Part shown: positions 48,297 through 55,438 of the stretch, in pieces
How positions within the stretch are numbered: position 1 is the first letter of the stretch
Layout of the letters: each line of letters opens with the position of its first letter
Assembly (NCBI GenBank): GCA_023249645.1
Contig: JAHFCF010000005.1
Coordinates: 1 to 64,000 of the forward strand
DNA length: 64,000 nucleotides
Source of the DNA: Elusimicrobiota bacterium
GTDB taxonomy: Bacteria; Elusimicrobiota; Elusimicrobia; UBA1565; UBA9628
Reading direction: 5' to 3'
Made by a program: the position numbers and the translations under genes
Notes under the pieces: generated by a model
Seen by the model: only the letters and a program-made list of their open reading frames with translations
What the model was told of the DNA's origin: nothing
Database searches by the model: none

Positions 48297-49441
48297 AAAA
48301 GCTTTCCCTCATCGGCTGCACTGGTTCCATCGGGACCCAGACCCTGGATGTGGTCCGTCAGTTCCCGGAGAAATTCCAGGTGGTGGGCTTGGCCTCGCTC
48401 AACGAGGTTGATGTGATGGTCAAGCAGATCGCCGAGTTCCATCCGGCGGCCGTGGGACTGGCGGATGAGAAGGCCGCGGAGAAGCTGCGATCCCTGATCC
48501 CTGCGACGGTCCAGGTGTTCGGCGGGCCGGAGGCGGCGTCTCGCATCGCCACTTTATCCGAGGCGGACACGGTGGTCACGGCCGTGGTCGGGGCTGTGGG
48601 CATCGGCCCAACGCTCGAGGCCATCCGCTGTGGGAAAAGCGTTGCCTTGGCCAACAAGGAGACCTTGGTGGCCGCTGGAGCGCTTGTCATGCCGGCGGTG
48701 CGCAAGGCCAAAGTCAGCCTGATGCCGATAGACTCCGAGCACTCGGCGCTTTTCCAATGCCTCAACGGCGAGAAGCGCTCCGAGCTCCGCCGTCTCATCC
48801 TGACCTGTTCAGGCGGTCCGTTCCGCGGCAAGGCTCTCCAGGATCTGTCCTCCATCTCCGTGGAGCAGGCCTTGGGCCATCCGACCTGGAGCATGGGCGC
48901 CAAGATCACCATCGATTCGGCGACCCTCATGAACAAGGGGCTCGAGGTCATCGAGGCCATGTGGCTCTACGACGTTCCCATCGACCAAGTCGACGTGGTC
49001 GTGCACCCGCAGAGCATCATCCATTCCATGGTGGAGTTCGTGGACGGCAGCGTCATGGCCCAGCTGGGCTGCCACGACATGCGCCTGCCCATCCAGTACG
49101 CCCTGGGCTTTCCGGAGCGGCTGCCCAGCGAACGCCTGCGTCTGGATTTCGAGAAGACCGCTCAGCTGACTTTCGAGAAGCCGGATAAGAAAACCTTCCG
49201 TTGTCTGGCCTTGGCCTACGACGCGGCCCGCGCGGGAGGGACGATGCCCGCGGTGATGAACGCGGCCAACGAGGTCGCGGTCGGGGCCTTCCTTAAGAAG
49301 AAGGCTTCCTTCCTGGACATCCCTCGGACGACCGAAAAGGTGATGGGGCTCTGCGGCGTCGCGCCCATCTCGGATTTGGCGGCCGTGCTCGCCGCGGATC
49401 GCGAGGCACGAGCCAAGGCCGGCGAACTTCTTCACCTCTAA
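48293..49441 (+). CDS. dxr: 1-deoxy-D-xylulose 5-phosphate reductoisomerase
   Basis: The 382-aa enzyme makes MEP from DXP in isoprenoid synthesis. It has the NADPH loop GCTGSIGTQTL (8-18), ALANKETLVAAG, PIDSEHSALFQCL (metal-binding acid residues) and SATLMNKGLEVIEAMWLYD. The ATG at 48293 overlaps the kinase stop, so the longer upstream frame is rejected. The length is typical. Coupling to a hybrid kinase is unusual. Confidence 0.95.
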   Translation: MKKLSLIGCTGSIGTQTLDVVRQFPEKFQVVGLASLNEVDVMVKQIAEFHPAAVGLADEKAAEKLRSLIPATVQVFGGPEAASRIATLSEADTVVTAVVGAVGIGPTLEAIRCGKSVALANKETLVAAGALVMPAVRKAKVSLMPIDSEHSALFQCLNGEKRSELRRLILTCSGGPFRGKALQDLSSISVEQALGHPTWSMGAKITIDSATLMNKGLEVIEAMWLYDVPIDQVDVVVHPQSIIHSMVEFVDGSVMAQLGCHDMRLPIQYALGFPERLPSERLRLDFEKTAQLTFEKPDKKTFRCLALAYDAARAGGTMPAVMNAANEVAVGAFLKKKASFLDIPRTTEKVMGLCGVAPISDLAAVLAADREARAKAGELLHL

Positions 49442-49458
49442 AATAAAGACTACTTGAC

Positions 49459-49483
49459 TTGTCAAGGTCCTGGGCCTTGACAA
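49459..49483. promoter_or_regulatory. Hairpin overlapping the -35 box
   Basis: TTGTCAAGG (49459-49467) and CCTTGACAA (49475-49483) form a perfect 9-bp inverted repeat with a 7-nt loop, 17 nt after the dxr stop. The right arm contains the TTGACA -35 box of the next promoter. It could be an operator, or a dxr terminator without a T-tract. Confidence 0.55.
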
Positions 49484-49504
49484 ACCGGAGAATCCCGCTA
49501 TACT
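49477..49504 (+). promoter_or_regulatory. Promoter of the secreted protein gene at 49542
   Basis: TTGACA (49477-49482), 16-nt spacer, TATACT (49499-49504). The ATG at 49542 is preceded by a GGGGAGG Shine-Dalgarno, so this gene, unlike many here, has a normal leader of about 30 nt. Confidence 0.75.
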
Positions 49505-49541
49505 TTTCTTGGAATCGATACTTTTTGGGGAGGTCGTTCCC

Positions 49542-50234
49542 ATGAGAAAAACTATCATCGCCATGGTTTTGATGGCTGTTCCTTCGTTGATTTTTTCTGA
49601 TGAGGCTCTTCCCAACCCTGAGTGCCGCAGGCCTGGTTTATATTCAGTAAGTTGTGATCAGCCTCAAGTTCAGGGCGTTCTGGTTGATTCGGAGTTTGAT
49701 ATATCTGTTAACCTCGGCGAAGGTTTTAAATTTATAGTTAAGGATCAGTCTGGATCCGAAAATTCCAAGAAAGCTGCCGGCACTGGCGCCTATAAATTGT
49801 CTTGCAATGCCGTGGCCTGGATTGACCGAGATGGGCGCCTTCATAAGTATGAGGTTGGGGGTGAGGATAGAGCTCTTGGTCATGTGAGCAATCAAGACAA
49901 TTACACAATGAATAACCAAACGGGAATCGTGATTTGGCATCCCGACGATGCTTCGAACAGTTTGCACAAAGACAATGTCTCGCTTTCGCATAATGCGCCA
50001 TTTTATAAGATAGCCGAACAAACCGGCGATGTGGTCTGGGAGGAACAGGACAATAAAATTTATATTTATTCGGCCGCACAGCAACGATCAATCCCCTTGG
50101 GCCAGACGAATATACTAGGATCAAACGCATTTACGATCTCACCCGCAGGTTGTGTCTGCTACAAGGATTCGCATAACAAGCCGACATACTATCCCCCCAA
50201 CGCTGCCTCGGATGACAATTGCCGTTGGGAGTAG
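49542..50234 (+). CDS. Secreted protein of unknown function, AT-rich
   Basis: The 230-aa protein starts MRKTIIAMVLMAVPSLIFSDE, a signal peptide. The mature part is polar with many Asn, Asp and Ser and several cysteines (NPECRRPG, VSCDQP, LSCNAV, GCVCYKD, DDNCRWE), as expected of a disulfide-stabilised extracellular protein. No family is recognised. Its base composition is markedly more AT-rich than its neighbours, a sign of recent acquisition or relaxed selection. An upstream in-frame start at 49509 is rejected because the Shine-Dalgarno lies between the two. Confidence 0.72.
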   Translation: MRKTIIAMVLMAVPSLIFSDEALPNPECRRPGLYSVSCDQPQVQGVLVDSEFDISVNLGEGFKFIVKDQSGSENSKKAAGTGAYKLSCNAVAWIDRDGRLHKYEVGGEDRALGHVSNQDNYTMNNQTGIVIWHPDDASNSLHKDNVSLSHNAPFYKIAEQTGDVVWEEQDNKIYIYSAAQQRSIPLGQTNILGSNAFTISPAGCVCYKDSHNKPTYYPPNAASDDNCRWE

Positions 50235-50242
50235 TCTGACCG

Positions 50243-50926
50243 TTAGGCGTCGAACCGGTAGCCGAAGCCGCGCACGGCCACGATCTTGTCAGCGGCAGCC
50301 CCGATCTTGTCTTTCAGGTGCGACAGGGTGACGTCGATGACCTTGGTGGACAAGTCCAGCCCCTGCTCGTAGCCCCAGACGTGCTGGAGCAGGAAATCGC
50401 GGGTCAGCACCCGGTTGCGGCGCAGCATCAAGAACCACAGCAGATCGAACTCTTTGGCGCTCAGGGGTATTTCTTGGCGCTTCAGGAACGCCTTGCGCGA
50501 GGAGGCCTCGAGCCTGAGCTCGCCCGCTTCCTGGCCGGCGGGCTCCTCCAGGGTCCCCGCGCGGCGCAGCAGGGCATCGACGCGGGCCGCGAGTTCCTCG
50601 GTGTTGAAAGGTTTGGCGATGTAGTCGTCCGCGCCCGTGCGCAGTCCGGCCACTTTGTCATCGATGCTGTCGCGGGCGGTGAGGATGAGGACGGGGAGCT
50701 TGGCCGAGCGTTCTTCCCGGCGCAGCCCCTGGAGGAGGTCGAGGCCCTCGCCGTCGGGGAGCGTGCGGTCGAGGATCAGCAGATCCGGCAGGGCGCGCGC
50801 GAGGATCTTGCGGGCCTCGGCCAGGGAGGCGGCGGCCTGGGTCCCGCAGCCCTCGTTGCGGAGCACGTCGCCGATGAGTTCCGCGGTGACCGGCTGGTCC
50901 TCGACGATGAGGATCTGCGCTTTCAT
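50243..50926 (-). CDS. OmpR-family response regulator
   Basis: The 227-aa regulator has a receiver domain with the acidic pair ED (9-10), phospho-acceptor D53 (LILDRTLPDGEG) and conserved lysine in IAKPF. The winged-helix C-terminal DNA-binding domain carries LSAKEFDLLWFLM, VWGYEQGLDLSTKVIDVTLSHLKDKI and VRGFGYRFDA. No kinase lies beside it; the nearest is the hybrid kinase at 46671-48296. It diverges from the gene at 50990 with partly overlapping promoters, so it might regulate that gene or itself. Confidence 0.92.
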   Translation of the reverse strand: MKAQILIVEDQPVTAELIGDVLRNEGCGTQAAASLAEARKILARALPDLLILDRTLPDGEGLDLLQGLRREERSAKLPVLILTARDSIDDKVAGLRTGADDYIAKPFNTEELAARVDALLRRAGTLEEPAGQEAGELRLEASSRKAFLKRQEIPLSAKEFDLLWFLMLRRNRVLTRDFLLQHVWGYEQGLDLSTKVIDVTLSHLKDKIGAAADKIVAVRGFGYRFDA

Positions 50927-50934
50927 GACGCGTG

Positions 50935-50940
50935 ATTATA
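50935..50940 (-). promoter_or_regulatory. -10 box of response regulator gene
   Basis: Perfect TATAAT on the minus strand, 8 nt before the ATG at 50926, with a weak -35. The mRNA is probably leaderless. Confidence 0.6.
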
Positions 50941-50953
50941 CAACATTCGTTCC

Positions 50954-50983
50954 TTGACAGAAAACGGAGCAATCCGATAAGAT
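50954..50983 (+). promoter_or_regulatory. Promoter of gene at 50990, leaderless
   Basis: TTGACA (50954-50959), 18-nt spacer, TAAGAT (50978-50983), then 6 nt and the ATG at 50990. It is back to back with the response regulator promoter. Confidence 0.75.
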
Positions 50984-50989
50984 TCACTC

Positions 50990-51673
50990 ATGGCGACCTT
51001 ATGGGCGGACGGCTGGTTCTATATCTCGGCGCTGGGCTTCTGCGCGAGTCTGACCCTTTTCTTCTACCTGCTCGGTCTCTATCGCCATGCCGTCGAGAGC
51101 TCGGATGAGTCCTTCGTCTTGGCGGCGGACGAGCCGACGCCGACTCCTCAGCCCGCGGACACCCTTCAAGTGCCCGGGGTGACTCCCATCCTCGCGCCGG
51201 CGGCGGAAAAGAAGGAGACCATGGCGACGCTTCCCCTTCCGGCGGCGGTCCCGGAGGGTGTCTCTTTACAGGATATCCAGCAGGATATTAAATCGGAGAC
51301 AGAGCATTTCGACCGGGAGATCTTCGAGCTGCGGGACATGGTCGCCCGGCAGGCCGCGCAAGGGGAGATCATCCTCAAGCGGCTCATGGATCTTTCCGAG
51401 TCCGTCAAGGCCAGCGCTGCTGCGCCGGTGCGCGTCGAGCCTGCGGTCCGGGAGGCCGCCGCGTTCGTGCCGATCCAGAGGGCGCCTCTTCCCGAGCCGG
51501 CGCCGGTCGAGAAAGTGCCTGTACCGGCCCCCATGCCAGCCTCCATGCCGGTCGAGCTGCATCTTGAATCCGTGGCGCCCCAAAGCGCGCCGTCTCCCCA
51601 GGCAGTTCCCCCGGCGGCGGCTCAGGAACCGGCGGCAGAGCCCAGGCGCAAGGGGCCAGTCTGGCCGGTCTAG
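50990..51673 (+). CDS. Membrane-anchored coiled-coil, Pro/Ala-rich protein
   Basis: The 227-aa protein has one N-terminal membrane helix (WFYISALGFCASLTLFFYLLGLY, about 7-29), an acidic/proline linker and a predicted coiled coil (about 88-145; DIKSETEHFDREIFELRDM). A long Pro/Ala/Val-rich tail ends in RRKGPVWPV. No family is recognised. The layout suits a protein spanning the periplasm. The PorV-like gene follows 15 nt later, so the two are probably co-transcribed. Confidence 0.68.
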   Translation: MATLWADGWFYISALGFCASLTLFFYLLGLYRHAVESSDESFVLAADEPTPTPQPADTLQVPGVTPILAPAAEKKETMATLPLPAAVPEGVSLQDIQQDIKSETEHFDREIFELRDMVARQAAQGEIILKRLMDLSESVKASAAAPVRVEPAVREAAAFVPIQRAPLPEPAPVEKVPVPAPMPASMPVELHLESVAPQSAPSPQAVPPAAAQEPAAEPRRKGPVWPV

Positions 51674-51688
51674 GCTCCCCGGTCACCC

Positions 51689-52651
51689 GTGCAGGCCCTA
51701 GCGCTCCCCCTCATCCTTCTGGTCGTCGCAACGGCTCAGGCCGGTTCCGTGTTCCCGGATTCTCCTTTCTCCAGCCGCGCCGCCGGTACGACGGGCGCCG
51801 CCTTCCTCAAGCTGGCCCGCCCGGCGAGGAGCGAGGCTTTGGGCGGCGCGTTCGCGGCCGACAGCGAGGGCGCCGACGCGCTCTTGACCAACCCGGCCGG
51901 ATTGACGAGCCTGCAGTCAGGCGCGCCGTCGGACCTGAGCTTCGCTTATAACAACCTGCTCGAGTCTTCCTACCTCGGTTATGGCTCTTACGGCCGTTCC
52001 CTGGGACGCTTCGGGACCGTAGCCGCTGGCGTGATCTATTTTTCCCAGGCCCCGCTGACGGGATACAACGCGCGGGGCGATGCGTCCGGCAGTTTTCAGC
52101 CCTATGACGTGGCCCTGTCCATGGCCTACGCCCGCCAGTTCGAGGGTTTCGCCGTGGGAGCCGCGGCCAAGATGATCCGCTCCTCCATTGACGATGTTTC
52201 CGGGATGAGCGCGGCGCTCGATGTCGGCGTGCAGGCCAAGGATGTCAGCCGCGTGGGAGAGGGTGCTGTCGACGCGGGCGCGAGTTTCTCCAATCTCGGC
52301 CCCCCCCTCAAGGTGGGAGGCGTTGCGGCTCCCCTGCCCTTCGCCTTGACCGGCGGATTCCTTTGGCACGCGACGCCTGCTTTCAACGCGATGCTCGATG
52401 TGAACCTGCCCTCGGACAATGATCCCTATGTGTCGTTCGGTCTGCAAGCCCAGCTGTGGTCCGATCGCGAGAAGCGGGCGCTCTGCCTGCGCGTCGGCTA
52501 CAACCAGAGCCATGGCCGCGACATCGACGGTTTGACCGGCCTGACGGCCGGGGCCGGATTCGACCTGGTGGGCTTTCGTCTCGACTACGCCTGGGACCCC
52601 TATGGCGACCTGGGCATGCAGAACCGCGTCACCTTGGCCTTCCGGTTTTAG
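51689..52651 (+). CDS. PorV-like outer membrane protein, second copy
   Basis: The 320-aa protein (GTG start) has a signal peptide and the PorV/UPF0164 N-terminal pattern TGAAFLKLARPARSEALGGAFAAD followed by LLTNPAGL, then barrel strands ending in LAFRF with a C-terminal aromatic. It is shorter and distinct from the copy at 20228-21229. No sorting-domain protein lies beside it. Its stop region overlaps the convergent inositol-phosphatase-family gene by 23 nt. Confidence 0.78.
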   Translation: MQALALPLILLVVATAQAGSVFPDSPFSSRAAGTTGAAFLKLARPARSEALGGAFAADSEGADALLTNPAGLTSLQSGAPSDLSFAYNNLLESSYLGYGSYGRSLGRFGTVAAGVIYFSQAPLTGYNARGDASGSFQPYDVALSMAYARQFEGFAVGAAAKMIRSSIDDVSGMSAALDVGVQAKDVSRVGEGAVDAGASFSNLGPPLKVGGVAAPLPFALTGGFLWHATPAFNAMLDVNLPSDNDPYVSFGLQAQLWSDREKRALCLRVGYNQSHGRDIDGLTGLTAGAGFDLVGFRLDYAWDPYGDLGMQNRVTLAFRF

Positions 52652-53438
52652 GTGCCAGGCAGTCACTAATGACACTTTTCATGGCTGAGTGGATGCGGCC
52701 GTTGGTGGCCAGGGTCTGACGGCCGAAATCATCCACGCGACGCCAGACCCGGCTGGAAAAATCCGTGACCTTCCCCCCCGCTTCGGTGACGAGCAAACAA
52801 CCGGCGGCCACGTCCCAGGGGCAGAGATTGAATTCCCAATAGCCGTCGGCGCGGCCTGCCGCGATCCAGGCCAGATCGAGGGCGGCTGAGCCGCTGCGGC
52901 GCACGTCGTGAGAGCGGATCATGAAGGAGCGGTAGAACTCGGTGTAGAAGCGGGATTTCTCAGAGCGGTCGTAGGGAAAGCCTGTGATGAGCAGGGATTC
53001 GGAGAGGCGGTTCACTCTCGACACATGGATGGGTTTTCCATTGAGCTTGGCCCCGCGGTTTTTTTCAGCGAGAAAACATTCCTGGCGGAACGGATCAAAA
53101 ACTCCGGCCAGTATGGGTTTGTTTCGATGCAAGAGCGCGATGGAGATGCAGGCGACCGGATAGCCGTGGGCAAAATTCGTCGTGCCATCCAAGGGGTCGA
53201 TGACCCAGAGATAGGGAGAGCCCGTGTCTTTGCGCTCCTTTTCTTCAGCTCTATAATCGTGGCCGGGGAATCTGCGGCGGATGAGGCCGAGGATGGCTTC
53301 CTGGCTTTCCAGGTCCGCCTGGGTCAGCAGGTCGGCTTTCCCCTTATAGCGGATGCTGACCGAGCCGAACCGGCGCATAAGGATCCGCCCGGCTTTGTCC
53401 AAGGCTTCTTCAAGGACGGCTGTGGGGTCAGGCTTCAC
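52629..53438 (-). CDS. suhB: Inositol monophosphatase family protein
   Basis: The 269-aa phosphatase has the metal-binding motif WVIDPLDGTTNFAHG, EE at the first metal site (YRAEEKE) and the C-terminal WEFNLCPWDVAAGCLLVTEAGG. Members hydrolyse inositol-1-phosphate or related sugar phosphates; SuhB also acts in rRNA antitermination. The natural C-terminus (ATNGRIH) is followed by KSVISDCLAPKTGRPR, encoded by a dispersed repeat and by the antisense of the PorV-like gene. The end was therefore extended by repeat insertion. The GTG start lies 11 nt inside the hemD-like gene. Confidence 0.88.
   Translation of the reverse strand: MKPDPTAVLEEALDKAGRILMRRFGSVSIRYKGKADLLTQADLESQEAILGLIRRRFPGHDYRAEEKERKDTGSPYLWVIDPLDGTTNFAHGYPVACISIALLHRNKPILAGVFDPFRQECFLAEKNRGAKLNGKPIHVSRVNRLSESLLITGFPYDRSEKSRFYTEFYRSFMIRSHDVRRSGSAALDLAWIAAGRADGYWEFNLCPWDVAAGCLLVTEAGGKVTDFSSRVWRRVDDFGRQTLATNGRIHSAMKSVISDCLAPKTGRPR
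52651..52680. repeat. GTGCCAGGCAGTCA repeat (variant)
   Basis: GGTGCCAGGCAGTCAC followed by TAATGACACTTTTC lies directly after the PorV-like stop. On the minus strand it supplies codons for the last residues of the inositol-phosphatase-family protein. It has the same plan as the GGGGTCAGG repeat (a CCTG(G/A)C end, a TGAC/GTCA middle and an AAAAGT start) but a different sequence. Confidence 0.6.
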
Positions 53439-54306
53439 GGGATTGATTCCGAGCCCATCGGATGATTGCTTTGGCCAGAGCGGTCATCGTCGCTTGAGGA
53501 GCTTCGATGTCCGGCCTCAGTCCTCGCCGTCTGAGCGCCGCCGTGGTCGAGGGCCCCAGCGAGGCGATGGCGGTCTGGGCGAAGAAACGCCGGCGCGCGG
53601 GCGCTTGCAGGCACGCGAGGAAGTGGTCGACGGCAGAGCCGAAAGTGAACGCGATCAGATCGGCGGAGGGCTTGGCCGGGAGCGAGAAACGCTGCGGGAC
53701 GATCCTGTAGACCGTCACCGCGTCCACGCGCGCGCCTCTGCGGCGCAGGGTCCGAGGGAGGATCTCGCGGCCCTTCTCAGCGCGCGGCAGCAGGATGCGC
53801 CATCCCTTCACATTTCCCATGAAGTTCGCCAAGGCTTCAGCATGAAAGGATCTGGGGATGCGCGCTCGCCAGCCTTTCCGGCGCAGGGCCCGGGCCGTCT
53901 CGGGACCGACGGCGAAGACTCGGGGCGGCGCCTTGAGCCGCAGTCTCAAGGCCCGCGCGCGGGAAAAAAAATATTCGACCGCGTTCTGGCTGGCGAAGAT
54001 AATTGCGTCATAATCACCCAAGCGCTCCAGGGCTCTGTCGAGGGTGCATGATGCAATTGGCTCCACTCTGGCGATGGTAATTCTAATGATCCGGTTGCCC
54101 AGGGTTTTTAAATGGAATTCCAGTGAGTGGTGGCTTCCGTCCAGAGTGGGCAATAGGATAACAGGCTTAAAGCGGGGACATCCAATATCAGTAAGAGAAT
54201 ATTTGACCTGACTGTTGCCGGCAACAGTTGACCTGCGGAGCTCGCCTTTATGACGCTCGGCCTGCTTGCCTTCCGCTGGGCGCATCCGCTTAAATTGACG
54301 CTGCAT
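53428..54306 (-). CDS. hemD: Uroporphyrinogen-III synthase-like protein with repeat-coded N-terminus
   Basis: The 292-aa protein has the HemD two-lobe pattern: VILLPTLDGS at the first strand, YDAIIFASQNAVEYFF, VFAVGPETARALRRKG, ILLPRAEKGREILPRTLRRRGARVDAVTVYRIV, IAFTFGSAVDHFL and IASLGPSTTAALRRRG. It cyclises hydroxymethylbilane in tetrapyrrole synthesis. The first 45 residues are not HemD-like, and STVAGNSQV within them is encoded by an 18-nt palindrome with its flanks. The ATG at 54306 is the only good start; an internal non-ATG start after the palindrome cannot be excluded. No other heme genes are nearby. Confidence 0.8.
   Translation of the reverse strand: MQRQFKRMRPAEGKQAERHKGELRRSTVAGNSQVKYSLTDIGCPRFKPVILLPTLDGSHHSLEFHLKTLGNRIIRITIARVEPIASCTLDRALERLGDYDAIIFASQNAVEYFFSRARALRLRLKAPPRVFAVGPETARALRRKGWRARIPRSFHAEALANFMGNVKGWRILLPRAEKGREILPRTLRRRGARVDAVTVYRIVPQRFSLPAKPSADLIAFTFGSAVDHFLACLQAPARRRFFAQTAIASLGPSTTAALRRRGLRPDIEAPQATMTALAKAIIRWARNQSREA
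54204..54235. repeat. 18-nt palindrome unit 8 with 7-nt direct repeats
   Basis: ACTGTTGCCGGCAACAGT (54211-54228) is identical to unit 7. It is flanked immediately on both sides by TGACCTG (54204-54210 and 54229-54235). The arrangement looks like an insertion with target-site duplication. It lies in the N-terminal codons of the hemD-like gene. Confidence 0.8.
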
Positions 54307-54324
54307 TCTCGCGCATGATATAAT
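54295..54324 (+). promoter_or_regulatory. Promoter of the ptsN-like/def operon
   Basis: TTGACG (54295-54300), 18-nt spacer, TATAAT (54319-54324), ATG at 54336 after 11 nt, giving a leader of about 4-5 nt. The minus strand reads TATTAT at nearly the same bases (54320-54325), 13 nt before the hemD-like ATG, so the -10 may be shared by divergent transcripts. Confidence 0.7.
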
Positions 54325-54335
54325 ATTTATCTTCC

Positions 54336-54902
54336 ATGGCGCTGCCGTTTTTCCCGAAAAGAAGAAAAAACAGCCCGTCGGCTTCTCCGAATCCTTTGGA
54401 GAAGCTTTCCGACAGGCCTTCTGCGTTGGTTAAGCCGGATCTCGTGCGCATCTCCAGGATCTTGACCGAGGAGGACGTTCTCATCGCCCCGCCCGGCATC
54501 GGCAAGAAAGAACTCATCGAGCTTCTCGTCCGCAGGCTGTGCGATCGCCGCGGGTTCAAATCCCCCGAACTTCTTTTAGCCAAGGTCATCGAGAGGGAGC
54601 AGGGCATCAGCACGACGCTCGACACGGGCTTGAGCCTCCCCCATGCGCGCCTCGACGACATCGAGGACCTGGTGGCGGCCATGGCCGTGGTCCCGCAGGA
54701 GATCGCGGACGCCCAGGCCGGCGGCCTCGTCATCCGCCTGATGTTCCTTTTCTTTTCGTCGAGCCGGCCCGCGATGCTCCCCCGGCATCTTCAGCTTTTG
54801 CGTCGGATCGCTTCCCTTTTTGATCCTGGCTTGATCGGACGGGTGGGCGCCGCGCCGTCCCCGGCCGCGGCTTGGGAGATCATCCGGCAGACCGAGGGCT
54901 GA
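54336..54902 (+). CDS. PTS EIIA-2 (PtsN-like) domain protein
   Basis: The 188-aa protein has a basic, Pro/Ser-rich N-terminal tail (about 1-30) and a type 2 EIIA domain with the phospho-histidine H103 in TGLSLPHARLDD. PtsN proteins relay phosphate from PTS-Ntr and regulate potassium and nitrogen responses. The domain is complete, but no other PTS gene is visible. It is the first gene of the def-fmt run. Confidence 0.85.
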   Translation: MALPFFPKRRKNSPSASPNPLEKLSDRPSALVKPDLVRISRILTEEDVLIAPPGIGKKELIELLVRRLCDRRGFKSPELLLAKVIEREQGISTTLDTGLSLPHARLDDIEDLVAAMAVVPQEIADAQAGGLVIRLMFLFFSSSRPAMLPRHLQLLRRIASLFDPGLIGRVGAAPSPAAAWEIIRQTEG

Positions 54903-54925
54903 GGCCGTCCTCCGCGAGAGAATCC

Positions 54926-55438
54926 ATGGCGATCCTGCGCATCTTCAAGCACGGCGAGTCGGTCTTGAAAAAAGTCTCTCGCCCCGTCGATTGCGGCGCC
55001 ATCCGGGGCGAGTTGCCGAAGCTTCTCAAGGACATGTGGGCCACGATGGAATCGGTCCGAGGCGTGGGCTTGGCCGCGCCGCAGGTCGGGATCAATCTCC
55101 GGCTCTCCGTCGTGGACGTCCGGCCCGAGGGAAAATCCAAGCGCCTGGTCCTCATCAACCCGGAGATCCTCTCCCGCGAGGGAAGCGTTTTCGAAGAGGA
55201 GGGCTGCCTCTCTGTGCCGGGCCTCTACGCCAAGATCCAGCGCTTCGCGCGGGTGCGCCTGCGCGCGCTCGACGAGCACGGAGAGCCCTATGAGATGGAT
55301 GGCGAGGGCCTTTTGGCGCGCGCCTTCCAGCATGAGGTCGATCACTTGGACGGCCGGCTCTTCATCGACCATCTGGCCTTCGCCGAGAGGCTCAAGCTCA
55401 TGCCGCTGCTCAAGGACCTGCGGCGGACCTGGCAATGA
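54926..55438 (+). CDS. def: Peptide deformylase
   Basis: The 170-aa metalloenzyme removes the formyl group from nascent N-termini. It has all three motifs: GVGLAAPQ (46-53), EGCLS (92-96) and QHEVDH (135-140) with the zinc/iron ligands. The ATG at 54926 lies 24 nt after the ptsN-like stop. The next gene, fmt, overlaps by 4 nt, the classic def-fmt pair. Confidence 0.96.
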   Translation: MAILRIFKHGESVLKKVSRPVDCGAIRGELPKLLKDMWATMESVRGVGLAAPQVGINLRLSVVDVRPEGKSKRLVLINPEILSREGSVFEEEGCLSVPGLYAKIQRFARVRLRALDEHGEPYEMDGEGLLARAFQHEVDHLDGRLFIDHLAFAERLKLMPLLKDLRRTWQ

